Source of the DNA: Tieghemiomyces parasiticus
Lineage: Eukaryota; Kickxellomycota; Dimargaritomycetes; Dimargaritales; Dimargaritaceae
Direction: 5' to 3'
DNA length: 32,436 nt
Assembly (NCBI GenBank): GCA_027575765.1
Contig: JANBPT010000522.1
Coordinates: 1 to 32,436 of the forward strand
A program made the position numbers and the translations under genes. This document shows, piece by piece, positions 31,856-32,436 of this stretch. The notes under the pieces were generated by a model, which had not been told where the DNA came from, ran no database searches, and saw only the letters and a program-made list of their open reading frames with translations. Positions within the stretch are counted from its first letter, which is position 1. Each line of letters starts with the position of its first letter.

Positions 31856-31887
31856 GCCGGACCCTGTGTAGCATACTTGGGTCCGGC
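31856..31887. other. Perfect 9-bp GC-rich hairpin followed by TTATATAA
   Basis: GCCGGACCC at 31856-31864 pairs perfectly with GGGTCCGGC at 31879-31887 around a 14-base loop, and TTATATAA follows at once. The geometry (14-base loop, then TTATA) matches the hairpin in repeat copy B. Confidence 0.7.
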
Positions 31888-32164
31888 TTATATAATATGA
31901 CTAAAATAAATGATCTACGGTTATTGGTGGAGCGCCTGGCTAGGCCTCCGTCTCTCCCGGGCCTCTCCCAGAGGTCACCCGGTTCCTTTTTAATCTTCTC
32001 TTTCGTTATGTGTATAGGTGCGGCCTACTACAACTCTTTAAATCGAGAAGCCGTGCTCGGCTTCACAAAATGTGGTGTTCAGCCCTAGGCGGAGGTCTTC
32101 GGTTGGGCCGTACGCGACAACGGTCTGGGCCCAACGGCAATTCGGGAAGAATATGTCAACAGAC

Positions 32165-32436
32165 AGGATTGTTTACGGGAGTTTCAAAAGTAAATAGTAT
32201 GGGATGGGTACGGTGTGATTATTGATACGAAAAATAAAATAAAATAAAGTTTACCAGATGAAATCAAAAATAGAAAAATAGCTGGCGAGCCCTTGCCCAA
32301 CTGCGCGGGCTCGCTTTTATACTCGTGCGCGGGGAAGGGTCTGCATCCCCCTGCATAGAGTGTGTAACCTTAAAACTTTGATCCTAGCTTTCCCCCTAGA
32401 AGGGTTGGCTAGTGTTTACGTTTTCCCCGTGCTGAC
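32165..32436. repeat. Direct repeat copy B (runs to the window edge)
   Basis: This is the second copy, in the same order as copy A: AGGATTGTTT, GTAAATAGTATGGGA (32190), an A-rich tract, an 8-bp perfect hairpin GCGAGCCC/GGGCTCGC (32285-32314, 14-base loop), TATACTCGTG (32318), CGGGGAA, CCCCCTGCAT, TTAAAACTT, TTTCCCC and TGAC at the very end of the window. It may continue beyond the edge. Confidence 0.75.

Larger units (their letters stand above)
30243..32436. other. Gene-poor, AT-richer right flank with repeats
   Basis: No protein-coding gene was recognised. Base composition drops in GC compared with the genes. The stretch holds a diverged direct repeat (31277-31538 and 32165-32436) and strong hairpins. 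It may be a solo-LTR cluster, other mobile-element remains or the start of a repeat-rich block that continues to the right. Confidence 0.55.

Overview
The window looks like nuclear DNA of a fungus with compact, GC-rich genes, probably an early-diverging lineage. The evidence is spliceosomal introns with GTAAGT-type donors, CTAAC-like branch sites and YAG acceptors, cytosolic and mitochondrial ribosomal proteins, a fungal-type G-protein gamma subunit with a CaaX box, and a relic of a Tc1/mariner-like transposase of the kind I know from Mucoromycota and Zoopagomycota. Finer placement (for example Kickxellomycotina/Dimargaritales) is a guess. No prokaryotic operons, CRISPR arrays, tRNA or rRNA genes were recognised.

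Layout, left to right. 1-3680 is gene-poor. 3681-4861 (+) is a two-exon secreted orphan protein. 5375-6977 (-) is an Arc1/AIMP1-type tRNA-binding cofactor. About 8302-8645 (-) is a decayed transposase. 8968-9627 (-) is a 1-Cys peroxiredoxin. 10747-11475 (-) is a UCHL3/Yuh1-type deubiquitinase. 11883-14822 (-) is a ten-exon PfkB-family sugar kinase. 15961-17104 (-) is a ZNRD2-like double zinc-ribbon protein, divergent from the mitochondrial ribosomal protein uL22m at 17668-18983 (+). 19514-20710 (-) is cytosolic ribosomal protein eS1, divergent from 21296-23501 (+), a fusion of a degenerate RluA-like pseudouridine synthase with a HemK/PrmC glutamine methyltransferase. Then come NDUFA6 (23938-24482, +), EMC6 (24929-25273, +), a G-gamma subunit (26279-26494, +) and TTC27/Emw1 (27684-30242, +). 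30243-32436 has no recognisable gene but holds a diverged direct repeat of about 265 bp and several strong hairpins.

The genes are unrelated housekeeping functions: translation (Arc1, uL22m, eS1, the PrmC fusion), respiration (NDUFA6), the ER membrane (EMC6), ubiquitin and redox metabolism, and G-protein signalling. Introns are very unevenly spread: nine in the sugar kinase, three in uL22m, two in the fusion gene, one each in five genes, none in the remaining five. Splice junctions were read by eye and checked for phase and for restoring conserved protein motifs. The most unusual item is the pseudouridine synthase-PrmC fusion, whose first domain appears to have lost its catalytic aspartate and whose 5' end may encode a mitochondrial presequence without an AUG.
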